From the NCBI GenBank assembly GCA_001791715.1, contig MGFD01000001.1:1-19527 (forward strand): a DNA stretch of 19,527 bases, read 5' to 3'. This stretch comes from Candidatus Uhrbacteria bacterium RIFOXYB2_FULL_45_11. Lineage in GTDB: Bacteria; Patescibacteriota; Patescibacteriia; UBA9934; GWF2-40-263. The notes below the pieces were generated by a model that saw nothing but the letters and a program-made list of their open reading frames with translations, had not been told where the DNA came from and made no database searches. Below are positions 1 through 6,834 of the stretch, one piece after another; within the stretch, counting starts at the first letter, position 1, and the number at the start of each line of letters is the position of its first letter. The position numbers and the translations under genes are program-made.

Positions 1-68
1 GTGGGCTGTTTTACGACTCGGAAGAATACCGTATTTTGGTCGTTTTGTCAATGGATCTTGTGTGGATC

Positions 69-77
69 TGGTAGAAT
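69..77 (+). promoter_or_regulatory. Extended -10 promoter of the flavoprotein/mgtA operon
   Basis: TGG-TAGAAT is an extended -10 box (TGN plus a hexamer matching TATAAT at 5 of 6). The hexamer ends at 77 and the ATG starts at 86, leaving 8 nt, so transcription should begin at about 84 and the message should be essentially leaderless. No -35 at normal spacing is visible; TTGTCA at 45-50 is 21 nt away. This placement decides the start of the next gene. Positions 1-61 before it contain nothing I can identify. Confidence 0.6.
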
Positions 78-85
78 GCGTGCAT

Positions 86-1324
86 ATGAAAACGCATTAT
101 GATGTCATTGTGATCGGCGGGGGAGCATCCGGCATGATGGCGGCCGGTCGCGCGGCCTCTCGAGGAAAAAAGGTTTTATTGCTCGAGAAGAATAAGGCTC
201 TTGGAGAGAAATTAAAGATTTCGGGCGGAGGGCGATGTAACATCACAAATGCAGAAGAAGATCCACATGTTTTGCTTCCGCATTACGGAGCCGCAGAGAA
301 ATTTCTCTACTCGCCGTTTTCAATTTTTGGTGTAAAACAAACGTTTGAATTCTTTCTGTCTCGTGGGTTGCCACTTGTGGTTGAAGCACACAAACGCGCA
401 TTTCCAAAAACGCAGAAAGCGTTTGATGTGTTCTTGGTTCTCGAAAAATATCTTGCGGATGGCCATGTTGAAATAAAAACAACCTCGCCTGTAACGAAAA
501 TTGTAGGCAAAGATGGCCGCATCGAAAAAGTATTCGTCGGGAAAACCGAGTACATCGCCGACGCATTCATCCTCGCAACGGGCGGAGTCTCACATCCAGA
601 GACCGGATCGACAGGCGACGGATTTAAATGGCTGAAAGATCTTGGATTTGAAGTGCAAAATCCAACTCCAACCCTTGTGCCAATTTCGGTAACAGAAAAA
701 TGGGTGAAAAAGCTTTCCGGGATCTCGCTTGATCCTGCGCGTGTTACATTTTTTGTGGATGGCATGCGCTCGTTTGTTCTTAAAGGACGAATTCTTTTCA
801 CACACTTTGGTTTGTCTGGCCCCACGATCCTCAATGCCGCTTCGAAAATTGCCGATGCACTTCACGAAGGGGAAGTGACGGCGCTTATCGATGCGTTTCC
901 AGACACAGATCACGGCGCACTCGACACACAGCTTGTGGAATTTTTTGATGCAAATAAAAATAAATCGCTGAAGAATGTTTTTAAAGCGTTTGCGCCAGAC
1001 GGAATGTCGGATGCGATTTTGTCGCAAGTAAAATCCATTGATCCGATGGTGAAGGTTCATAGTTTAAAAAAAGAAGATCGTAAAATGCTTGTGCAAACCA
1101 TGAAGTCGCTCACGATCACAGTCGAGGGTCTTATGGGAAATGATATGGCGATTGTGTCTGATGGTGGATTGCCTGTGACAGAGGTGGATGCAAAAACCAT
1201 GCGTACCAAGAAATATGATAATCTGTACGTGACGGGCGATCTTTTACACATCCGCCGCCCATCCGGAGGATTTTCTCTTCAACTTTGTTGGACAACAGGA
1301 TTTCTTGCCGGAGACAATTGTTAA
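86..1324 (+). CDS. HI0933/BaiN-family FAD-dependent oxidoreductase
   Basis: Cytosolic flavoprotein of the HI0933/YhiN/BaiN family (often named aminoacetone-oxidase-like or NAD(P)/FAD-dependent oxidoreductase), 412 aa and full length. Residues 6-30 hold the FAD-binding Rossmann motif (VIGGGASGMMAAGRAA) and the acidic end of strand 2 (LLLEKN). The family-specific SGGGRCNITN motif lies at about 46-55, and ATGGVSHPETGSTGDG lies mid-protein. The C-terminal FAD motif is LYVTGDLLHI...GGFSLQLCWTTGFLAG. The reaction of this family is mostly unknown; the gut BaiN enzyme reduces bile-acid intermediates, which is unlikely to apply here. An in-frame GTG at 62 was rejected because it lies upstream of the predicted transcription start (about 84) and before the conserved beta-strand. 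The gene is followed 3 nt later by mgtA, so the two are probably co-transcribed. Family is certain; substrate is unknown. Confidence 0.93.
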   Translation: MKTHYDVIVIGGGASGMMAAGRAASRGKKVLLLEKNKALGEKLKISGGGRCNITNAEEDPHVLLPHYGAAEKFLYSPFSIFGVKQTFEFFLSRGLPLVVEAHKRAFPKTQKAFDVFLVLEKYLADGHVEIKTTSPVTKIVGKDGRIEKVFVGKTEYIADAFILATGGVSHPETGSTGDGFKWLKDLGFEVQNPTPTLVPISVTEKWVKKLSGISLDPARVTFFVDGMRSFVLKGRILFTHFGLSGPTILNAASKIADALHEGEVTALIDAFPDTDHGALDTQLVEFFDANKNKSLKNVFKAFAPDGMSDAILSQVKSIDPMVKVHSLKKEDRKMLVQTMKSLTITVEGLMGNDMAIVSDGGLPVTEVDAKTMRTKKYDNLYVTGDLLHIRRPSGGFSLQLCWTTGFLAGDNC

Positions 1325-1327
1325 TCT

Positions 1328-3859
1328 ATGCCACAATTTTTTGAAAAATATTCTTCTTGTTCTTCGGAACAGCTTTTTTTGGATTTGAAATCATCGAAAG
1401 ATGGTCTGACAAATGCGGAAGCGGCACATCGATTATTAATCGATGGACCAAACACGATTTCGGATCAAAAAGAGATCGGTATTATTATCGAATTTCTTTT
1501 GCACTTTAAGAGTCCACTCATTTTAATTTTGAGTGCAGCAACCGCAATCTCGCTTTATTTTGGGCAGGTGACGAACTCCATCATTGTGATCATCATGATT
1601 CTTGCGAGTGTGTGTCTTGATTTTTTTGAAGAACACAGTGCGGGGAATGCGGCAAAGAAATTAAAAGAAAAAGTGAGCGCAACGGCAACCGTTATCCGAT
1701 CTGATGAAAAATCTGGTTCCGCTGGAAAAGAAGTGAAGGCGACAGAGGTCTGTGTGGGCGACATCTTGTTTTTAAGTTCCGGAGATTTGATCCCGGCGGA
1801 TGCGATTGTGCTTGAAGCGGATGATTTATTTGTGAATCAATCGGCGCTTACAGGAGAATCGTTTCCAAAAGAAAAATACGCATGCGGCGTTTCGTCAGAA
1901 GGAGGAAGTCATGTCTTGTTTCTTGGTTCGTCTGTGGTGAGCGGAACCGCGCGCGCGATTGTTTTTGCGATTGGAAAGCAAACGGAGTTTGGAAAAATTG
2001 CAGAAACGCTTTTAAAAAAACAGGAGAAAAGTGATTTTGAATTGGGGATCGATCATTTTGGTTTTTTCATTTCAAAAATCATTTTGTTTTTAGTGATGAT
2101 TATTTTTTTTGTACGCGCCTTGATGCATGGTGATATTCTTGAGTCGTTCATGTTTGCGGTTGCGATTGCCGTTGGTGTTACTCCAGAGCTGCTCCCGGTT
2201 ATTTTATCTGTCACCATGGCACGTGGGTCGGAACGCATGGCAAAAGACGGAGTGATTGTGAAGCGATTGTCAGCGATGCCGAATTTTGGAAGCATGGATA
2301 TTTTGTGTACAGATAAAACAGGGACACTTACGGAAGATCACATCGAACTCGTGAATTTTACAGATGCGATTGGCGTCAAAAATGATGAAGTATTGCATTT
2401 TGCGTATCTGAATAGTTTTCACCAGACCGGTGTAAAAAATCCGCTCGATAAAGCCGTGCTTGCATTCGATCATGAAAATATCGTGGCATATCAAAAACGT
2501 GAAGAAATTCCTTTTGATTTTGTACGAAAGCTCATGAGTGTGGTGGTTGAATCCACAGAGGGCCGAACACTCATTACAAAAGGAGCACCGGAAGAAGTGC
2601 TTAAACGATGCTCAACGTATCGACAAGGAAAAACAACAAAAGCACTCTCACAAGAAGTGATTAGTAACGCGCTTACGTATTATGAATCACAGAGTACAGA
2701 AGGATACCGTGTCCTTGGTGTTGCTATTTGTTCAGATGTTGAGGCAAAAGAACGATATACAAAAGAAGATGAAACCGACCTGACATTTTTGGGATTTGTT
2801 TCATTTTTAGATCCGGCAAAAAAAGACGTAAAACGTGTCCTTGTAGAATTGGAACAATACGGAATCGAAATAAAAATTATAACGGGGGATAATGAGTTTG
2901 TCACAAAAAAAATCTGTTCTGACATTGGACTCCATATTAAAGGAATCATGCTGGGAGATGAAATTCATACCATGACCGATGATGCTCTGCGTGTGCATGC
3001 AGAGGAAACAACGATTTTTGCACGGTTTACGCCAGATGAAAAAAATCGTGTGATCACAGCACTCCGATCAGGTGGGCATGTGGTTGGATATATGGGGGAT
3101 GGGATCAATGATGCGCCATCGCTCAAAACGGCAGATGTTGGGATTTCCGTGAGCACTGCCGTGGATGTTGCAAAAGAATCGGCGGATATTATTTTGACGC
3201 AAAAAGGATTGGAATCGATTGTGCGCGGGGTGATTGAAGGTCGTAGATCATTTGGGAACACCATGAAATACATCATGATGGGTCTTTCTTCCAATTTTGG
3301 AAACATGTTTTCTGTTTTGGGGGCTGTTCTGTATCTTCCGTTTCTTCCCATGCTTCCTATTCAGATCTTGTTCAATAATTTTGTGTACGATGTTTCTCAG
3401 TTGACGATTTCTTCTGACAATGTGGACGCAGAATGGGTTCAAACGCCACGCAAATGGAACATGAAACGATTGAAACAGTTTATGTATACGTTCGGCCTCA
3501 TGAGCTCTGTGTTTGATATCATGACATTCGTCCTTTTGTTTTCCGTGTTTCAGGTGAATGAATCTGTGTTTCAAACCGGTTGGTTTATCGAATCGCTCGC
3601 AACGCAAGCACTTGTGGTACACGTCATTCGTACACGCAAGATTCCGTTTTTGCAAAGTCGACCAAGCAAATGGTTGCTTATCAGCACGTTTGCGTGTGTT
3701 GCGGTTGGGTGGATTATTCCGTTTACTCCCGTTGGTGCGTTTTTGCACTTTTCTCCATTGCCTATCCCTATTTTATTTGCGATTGCGGGACTCGTTTTAC
3801 TTTATCTTGTTACCGTTGAAATCGGAAAGCGTATTTTTTTCCGTGTTCATGGATTTTAA
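1328..3859 (+). CDS. mgtA: Magnesium-translocating P-type ATPase (MgtA/MgtB-like, P3B)
   Basis: Integral membrane pump that imports Mg2+ using ATP; 843 aa against about 900 in enterobacterial MgtA. An N-terminal cation-ATPase domain comes first. The actuator motif TGES is at 175-178. The TM4 motif TPELLP (285-290) is followed by a stretch with close MgtA resemblance (VIVKRLSAMPNFGSMD) that leads into the phosphorylation site DKTGTLT (Asp329). The hinge motif MGDGIND is at 589-595. The motif NNFVYDVSQLTISSDNVD with the following PRKWN is typical of MgtA rather than of Ca2+ or Na+/K+ pumps. The ATG is 3 nt after the flavoprotein stop with no Shine-Dalgarno, which suggests coupled translation. 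No Mg2+-sensing leader is visible. No clear terminator follows: there is a T-run at 3866-3872 but no hairpin before it. Confidence 0.93.
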   Translation: MPQFFEKYSSCSSEQLFLDLKSSKDGLTNAEAAHRLLIDGPNTISDQKEIGIIIEFLLHFKSPLILILSAATAISLYFGQVTNSIIVIIMILASVCLDFFEEHSAGNAAKKLKEKVSATATVIRSDEKSGSAGKEVKATEVCVGDILFLSSGDLIPADAIVLEADDLFVNQSALTGESFPKEKYACGVSSEGGSHVLFLGSSVVSGTARAIVFAIGKQTEFGKIAETLLKKQEKSDFELGIDHFGFFISKIILFLVMIIFFVRALMHGDILESFMFAVAIAVGVTPELLPVILSVTMARGSERMAKDGVIVKRLSAMPNFGSMDILCTDKTGTLTEDHIELVNFTDAIGVKNDEVLHFAYLNSFHQTGVKNPLDKAVLAFDHENIVAYQKREEIPFDFVRKLMSVVVESTEGRTLITKGAPEEVLKRCSTYRQGKTTKALSQEVISNALTYYESQSTEGYRVLGVAICSDVEAKERYTKEDETDLTFLGFVSFLDPAKKDVKRVLVELEQYGIEIKIITGDNEFVTKKICSDIGLHIKGIMLGDEIHTMTDDALRVHAEETTIFARFTPDEKNRVITALRSGGHVVGYMGDGINDAPSLKTADVGISVSTAVDVAKESADIILTQKGLESIVRGVIEGRRSFGNTMKYIMMGLSSNFGNMFSVLGAVLYLPFLPMLPIQILFNNFVYDVSQLTISSDNVDAEWVQTPRKWNMKRLKQFMYTFGLMSSVFDIMTFVLLFSVFQVNESVFQTGWFIESLATQALVVHVIRTRKIPFLQSRPSKWLLISTFACVAVGWIIPFTPVGAFLHFSPLPIPILFAIAGLVLLYLVTVEIGKRIFFRVHGF

Positions 3860-3886
3860 CGGTCATTTTTTTGTGGGAAAGATGGC

Positions 3887-3915
3887 TTGCGGGGCACAAA
3901 AAACATGAGTATACT
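3887..3915 (+). promoter_or_regulatory. Sigma70-like promoter of the flavin cassette
   Basis: TTGCGG (3887-3892), a 17-nt spacer and TATACT (3910-3915) give optimal spacing and a 5/6 -10 box. The predicted start at about 3922 leaves a roughly 20-nt leader with no Shine-Dalgarno before the ATG at 3943. A second weak -10 (TTAACT, 3930-3935) ends 7 nt before the ATG and could give a leaderless message. Confidence 0.6.
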
Positions 3916-3942
3916 GAATGCACTTCTATTTAACTCTTTCGT

Positions 3943-4386
3943 ATGTCTCAACAAAAAAACCCAACACAAAAATGGATCATCTTGATTGTTATCATCCTTC
4001 TTCTTGGTGGACTTATTGCATTCATGATGTCAGAGCGTGATGAACAAGCCGTCACTCAGGATCAATCGTTGGTAAAAACAACGGCGGTATTGTTTAAAGA
4101 TGGCACATATAGCGCAACAGGAAATTACGCCTCTCCAGGAGGAAGTGAATCTATTGATGTCACGCTTTCCCTGAAAGAAAACGTTGTCACAAGTGTTGTT
4201 GTAACACCTAAGGCAGAAAATCCTGCGTCAAAAAATTGGCAGACACGATTTATTTCAGGTGTAGAAAAGGTTGTTGTCGGAAAAAAGATCAGTGAAATTA
4301 ACCTTGATGAAGTTTCGGGTTCATCTCTTACCCCAATTGGATTTATGGACGCTCTTGAAAAGATTAAATTGGAAGCAGGGGCATAA
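3943..4386 (+). CDS. Membrane-anchored FMN-binding domain protein (ApbE target)
   Basis: 147 aa. Residues 1-10 are short and lysine-containing, followed by one hydrophobic segment (about 11-29, WIILIVIILLLGGLIAFMM), which predicts an N-in, C-out anchor. The rest matches the FMN_bind fold seen in RnfG/NqrC: DGTYSATGNY start (about 53-62), a strand with VTSVVVTPK, and the flavinylation segment D122-E-V-S-G-S-S128-L-T130. The usual ApbE target is D-x-x-S/T-G-A-T, so the FMN phosphate would be linked here to Ser128 in place of Thr. The stop overlaps the apbE start by one base, which strongly supports a substrate/enzyme pair. Likely role: extracytoplasmic one-flavin electron carrier that receives electrons from the RnfD-FNR fusion encoded two genes downstream. 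The domain call is strong; the acceptor residue and partner are inferred. Confidence 0.82.
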   Translation: MSQQKNPTQKWIILIVIILLLGGLIAFMMSERDEQAVTQDQSLVKTTAVLFKDGTYSATGNYASPGGSESIDVTLSLKENVVTSVVVTPKAENPASKNWQTRFISGVEKVVVGKKISEINLDEVSGSSLTPIGFMDALEKIKLEAGA

Positions 4387-5252
4387 TGTTTATGGAGTTC
4401 GAAGCGATTGGGACACACTGGAAAATCACCATTCAAGATAAAATATCCGATGCAAAGCAATCGGATATTTTTAAATTGATCATGAACCGTATCGCGGTTT
4501 ACGATAAACACTATTCGCGTTTTCGAAATGATTCGCTTGTGGCGGAAATGTCGAGACATGCGGGTGAGTATGTGCTACCGGATGACGCAAAGCCCATGTT
4601 TGATCTGTACGAAAAACTATACAAACTGACGAACGGATCCGTGACGCCACTGATCGGAAACCTGTTGTCGGATGCGGGGTATGACGCGACCTATTCACTT
4701 GAAACAAAAACATTACACATGCCGTCGAAGTGGGAAGATGCGATTGAATACGCGTTCCCTCGACTCACGATTAAACAGCCTGTTCTTTTAGACGTTGGTG
4801 CGGCAGGGAAGGGATATCTTGTGGATATCGTAGGTAACCTGTTGCTTGATCAAGGAGTTGTTTCGTTTACGATCAATGCGGGCGGTGATATTGTGCATAC
4901 AGACAGTGAAGGAAAAAAGATTCACGTTGGACTTGAACACCCAAATGATTCAACCTCTGCGATCGGTGTCGCACAAATTGGAAATGAAAGTATTTGTGGG
5001 TCTGCGGGGAACCGTCGCACATGGAATCAGTTTCATCACATCCTTGATCCACATAAACTCGAATCGCCGCACCACATCGCCGCCGTGTGGGTGATTGCAA
5101 AAACTGGGCTTCTTGCCGACGCGCTCACAACCTGTTTGTTCTTTGTCGAACCTGAGATTCTCAAAAATGAGTTTTCCTTCGAGTATCTCATCGTGTACGC
5201 AGATTTGACCATGCGAAAATCACCTGGATTCAATGCAGAAATGTTCTCTTAA
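4386..5252 (+). CDS. apbE: FAD:protein FMN transferase ApbE
   Basis: Transfers FMN from FAD onto a Thr/Ser of a target protein using Mg2+; 288 aa. Family motifs in order: AIGTHWKI at 7-14 (the usual AMGT); YSRF at about 42-45; L-D136-VGAAGKGYLVD (the usual lDxGgiaKGyxvD); NAGGD at 164-168; CGSAGNRR, then the HHILDP loop; and A244-DALTT at 244-249, which contributes Mg2+ ligands in characterised ApbE proteins. The ATG overlaps the preceding TAA (TAATG). An in-frame stop at 4365 rules out any N-terminal extension, so there is no lipobox or signal peptide; many ApbE proteins are exported lipoproteins. The obvious substrate is the upstream FMN-binding protein. The ATG at 4392 (Met3) is a possible alternative start. 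Confidence 0.93.
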   Translation: MFMEFEAIGTHWKITIQDKISDAKQSDIFKLIMNRIAVYDKHYSRFRNDSLVAEMSRHAGEYVLPDDAKPMFDLYEKLYKLTNGSVTPLIGNLLSDAGYDATYSLETKTLHMPSKWEDAIEYAFPRLTIKQPVLLDVGAAGKGYLVDIVGNLLLDQGVVSFTINAGGDIVHTDSEGKKIHVGLEHPNDSTSAIGVAQIGNESICGSAGNRRTWNQFHHILDPHKLESPHHIAAVWVIAKTGLLADALTTCLFFVEPEILKNEFSFEYLIVYADLTMRKSPGFNAEMFS

Positions 5253-5297
5253 CCTTTCCGACCTTTCCGACTTTTCAAACCTTTATGACCTTCCCTC
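5253..5297 (+). repeat. 9-nt tandem repeat array spanning a start codon
   Basis: Five consecutive 9-nt units: CCTTTCCGA, CCTTTCCGA, CTTTTCAAA, CCTTTATGA, CCTTCCCTC. The first unit begins immediately after the apbE stop codon, and the ATG of the next gene (5285) falls inside unit four. The purine-strand consensus NNNGARAGG also fits the arrays at 11304, 16199 and 19251. There is no Shine-Dalgarno within it in the sense direction. Confidence 0.7.
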
Positions 5298-6784
5298 TCA
5301 AACGTCTCGATGCTTTTTTGAACAGCATTACCATGTACAGTCTCATGCTGAACGGATTATTTGCGCTTGCGGGCGTTGCTGTTTTGTTTGCGATTCTTGG
5401 ATGGATTTCTTTTTCTCCCATCCAAATGATCGCATCTTTTTTTATTCTGACGATCGTATCGCACGTTGCAAACTTGCTTTTTGAAAAGCTGACGCGTGCA
5501 GCCGTGAATTTGGAATCTGTATATATCACGGCTCTCCTTCTGTTTTTTATCTTAGATCCAAACGTTTCGAGTTTGTATAACGTAAGTATGCTCGCGGCTG
5601 CGGCCGTTATCGCCCAAGCATCCAAATACGTTTTTGCGATTGGGCGCCGTCATGTCTTTAATCCGGTTGCGATTAGTGCTGTTGTGCTCGGTTTGTTTGG
5701 TGTGACAAGTGTTTTGTGGTGGATCGCAACCCCGTTCCTGTTTCCATTCGTTCTTGTTTTTGGACTCATGGTTGTGCGCAAGATTCGTCGATTTGAAGAG
5801 GTGGGCGCGTTCGCCATTGGCGCGATCCTTGTCGCACTGTTCCGTGGCGTGCCAATTTTGTCTCTGTTTCTTTCTTGGCCACTCGTCTTTTTTGGAACGC
5901 TCATGCTCACGGAACCTCGAACGGCTCCCGCCATGAAGCGTCATCAAATGTTGTTTGGTGCGGGTGTTGGTTTGTTGTTTTCGTCTATGCTTTCGATCGG
6001 ATCCGTTTCGATCACCCCAGAACTCGCACTTTGTCTTTTGAACATCTTTGCGTTTTGTGTAAGTCCTCGTGATGTTGTTCGATTGAAATTTAAATCCATG
6101 ACACATGAGACAGATCAGGTATGCGATTTTACGTTTACGCCGGATCGCAAATTACATTTTCGCGCGGGGCAATATCTTGAATGGACACTTCCACTCAAAA
6201 AGCCAGATAACAGAGGAAATCGCCGCTATTTTACGATCGCCTCAGCGCCATCCGATGAAGAAGTGCATCTTGGAGTTCGTATTGACCAAGCACATTCAAG
6301 TGCGTTTAAAAAACAACTACTTGAAATGAAACCAGGTGATGAGCTTGTTGGCTCACACCTCGCCGGAGAATTTACGCTTCCAAAAGATCCTTCTCAAAAA
6401 ATGGTTTGGATTGCAGGAGGAATCGGTGTCACGCCGTTTCGGAGCATGATGAGAGAACTCGCACACACAAAACAGAAACGTGACATCCATTTATTTTATT
6501 GTGCAAACACAGAAGGAGATTTTGCCTACAAAAAGGAATTTGAAGAAGGATGTACCGTGACAGGTGTTTGTCTTGGACTTGTTGTCGCAAAACCTGCTTC
6601 AACCTGGACAGGAATGTGTGGATTTTTAACGCGTGAGATGATTGAAAAAGAAGTTCCAGATTTTGCATCCCGCACATTTTATTTTTCTGGACCACCGATG
6701 ATGGTAGAAAACTATGTGAGACTTGTGGAGTCTATGGGAATTTCCAAGCGTCAGATCAAAACAGATTACTTCCCAGGGTTCTAA
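5285..6784 (+). CDS. RnfD/NqrB-like membrane domain fused to an FNR-type NAD(P)H reductase
   Basis: 499 aa with two modules. Residues about 15-270 hold roughly ten hydrophobic segments with RnfD/NqrB hallmarks: TALLLFFILDP in a membrane helix, SKYVFAIGRRHVFNPVA (S113-A129) and L-T209-EPRTAP215. Residues about 275-499 form a ferredoxin-NADP+ reductase-like domain: FAD-binding R314-Y-F-T-I-A-S320, pyridine-nucleotide loop G378-G-I-G-V-T-P384, SGPPMM (468-473) and an aromatic C-terminus (YFPGF). I infer electron flow from cytosolic NAD(P)H to FAD, through the membrane module, to the flavinylated carrier encoded by the first gene of the cassette. No S/T-G-A-T flavinylation motif is visible in the membrane module, unlike true NqrB/RnfD. 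No other Rnf/Nqr subunit is in the window. The ATG sits in a 9-nt repeat array 32 nt after apbE, and a strong terminator follows. Confidence 0.85.
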   Translation: MTFPLKRLDAFLNSITMYSLMLNGLFALAGVAVLFAILGWISFSPIQMIASFFILTIVSHVANLLFEKLTRAAVNLESVYITALLLFFILDPNVSSLYNVSMLAAAAVIAQASKYVFAIGRRHVFNPVAISAVVLGLFGVTSVLWWIATPFLFPFVLVFGLMVVRKIRRFEEVGAFAIGAILVALFRGVPILSLFLSWPLVFFGTLMLTEPRTAPAMKRHQMLFGAGVGLLFSSMLSIGSVSITPELALCLLNIFAFCVSPRDVVRLKFKSMTHETDQVCDFTFTPDRKLHFRAGQYLEWTLPLKKPDNRGNRRYFTIASAPSDEEVHLGVRIDQAHSSAFKKQLLEMKPGDELVGSHLAGEFTLPKDPSQKMVWIAGGIGVTPFRSMMRELAHTKQKRDIHLFYCANTEGDFAYKKEFEEGCTVTGVCLGLVVAKPASTWTGMCGFLTREMIEKEVPDFASRTFYFSGPPMMVENYVRLVESMGISKRQIKTDYFPGF

Positions 6785-6790
6785 ACAAAA

Positions 6791-6820
6791 AATCCTCACA
6801 CAAGTGTGAGGATTTTTGTT
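6791..6820 (+). terminator. Rho-independent terminator of the flavin cassette
   Basis: Perfect 10-bp stem AATCCTCACA / TGTGAGGATT with loop CAAG, followed by TTT and then GTT. It lies 7 nt after the stop of the reductase gene. The T-tract runs straight into the next promoter. Confidence 0.9.
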
Positions 6821-6825
6821 ATACT
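6817..6825 (+). promoter_or_regulatory. Extended -10 promoter of the Nramp gene
   Basis: TGT-TATACT is an extended -10 that starts inside the T-tract of the preceding terminator. The hexamer ends 9 nt before the ATG at 6835, so transcription should start at about 6832 and the mRNA should be leaderless. No -35 is seen, because the terminator stem occupies that place. Confidence 0.65.
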
Positions 6826-6834
6826 TGCGTTTGT

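Noticed and set aside
62..85. GTG start at 62 adding eight residues to the flavoprotein
   Set aside because: It lies upstream of the predicted transcription start from the TAGAAT box and before the conserved N-terminal strand; ATG 86 fits better.
3860..3942. Mg2+ riboswitch or terminator after mgtA
   Set aside because: No stable hairpin precedes the T-run at 3866-3872, and the stretch is explained by the promoter of the flavin cassette.
5552..6106. 184-codon open frame antisense to the reductase fusion
   Set aside because: Composition is Arg/Asn/Lys-biased without structure and it lies within a well-supported coding gene.
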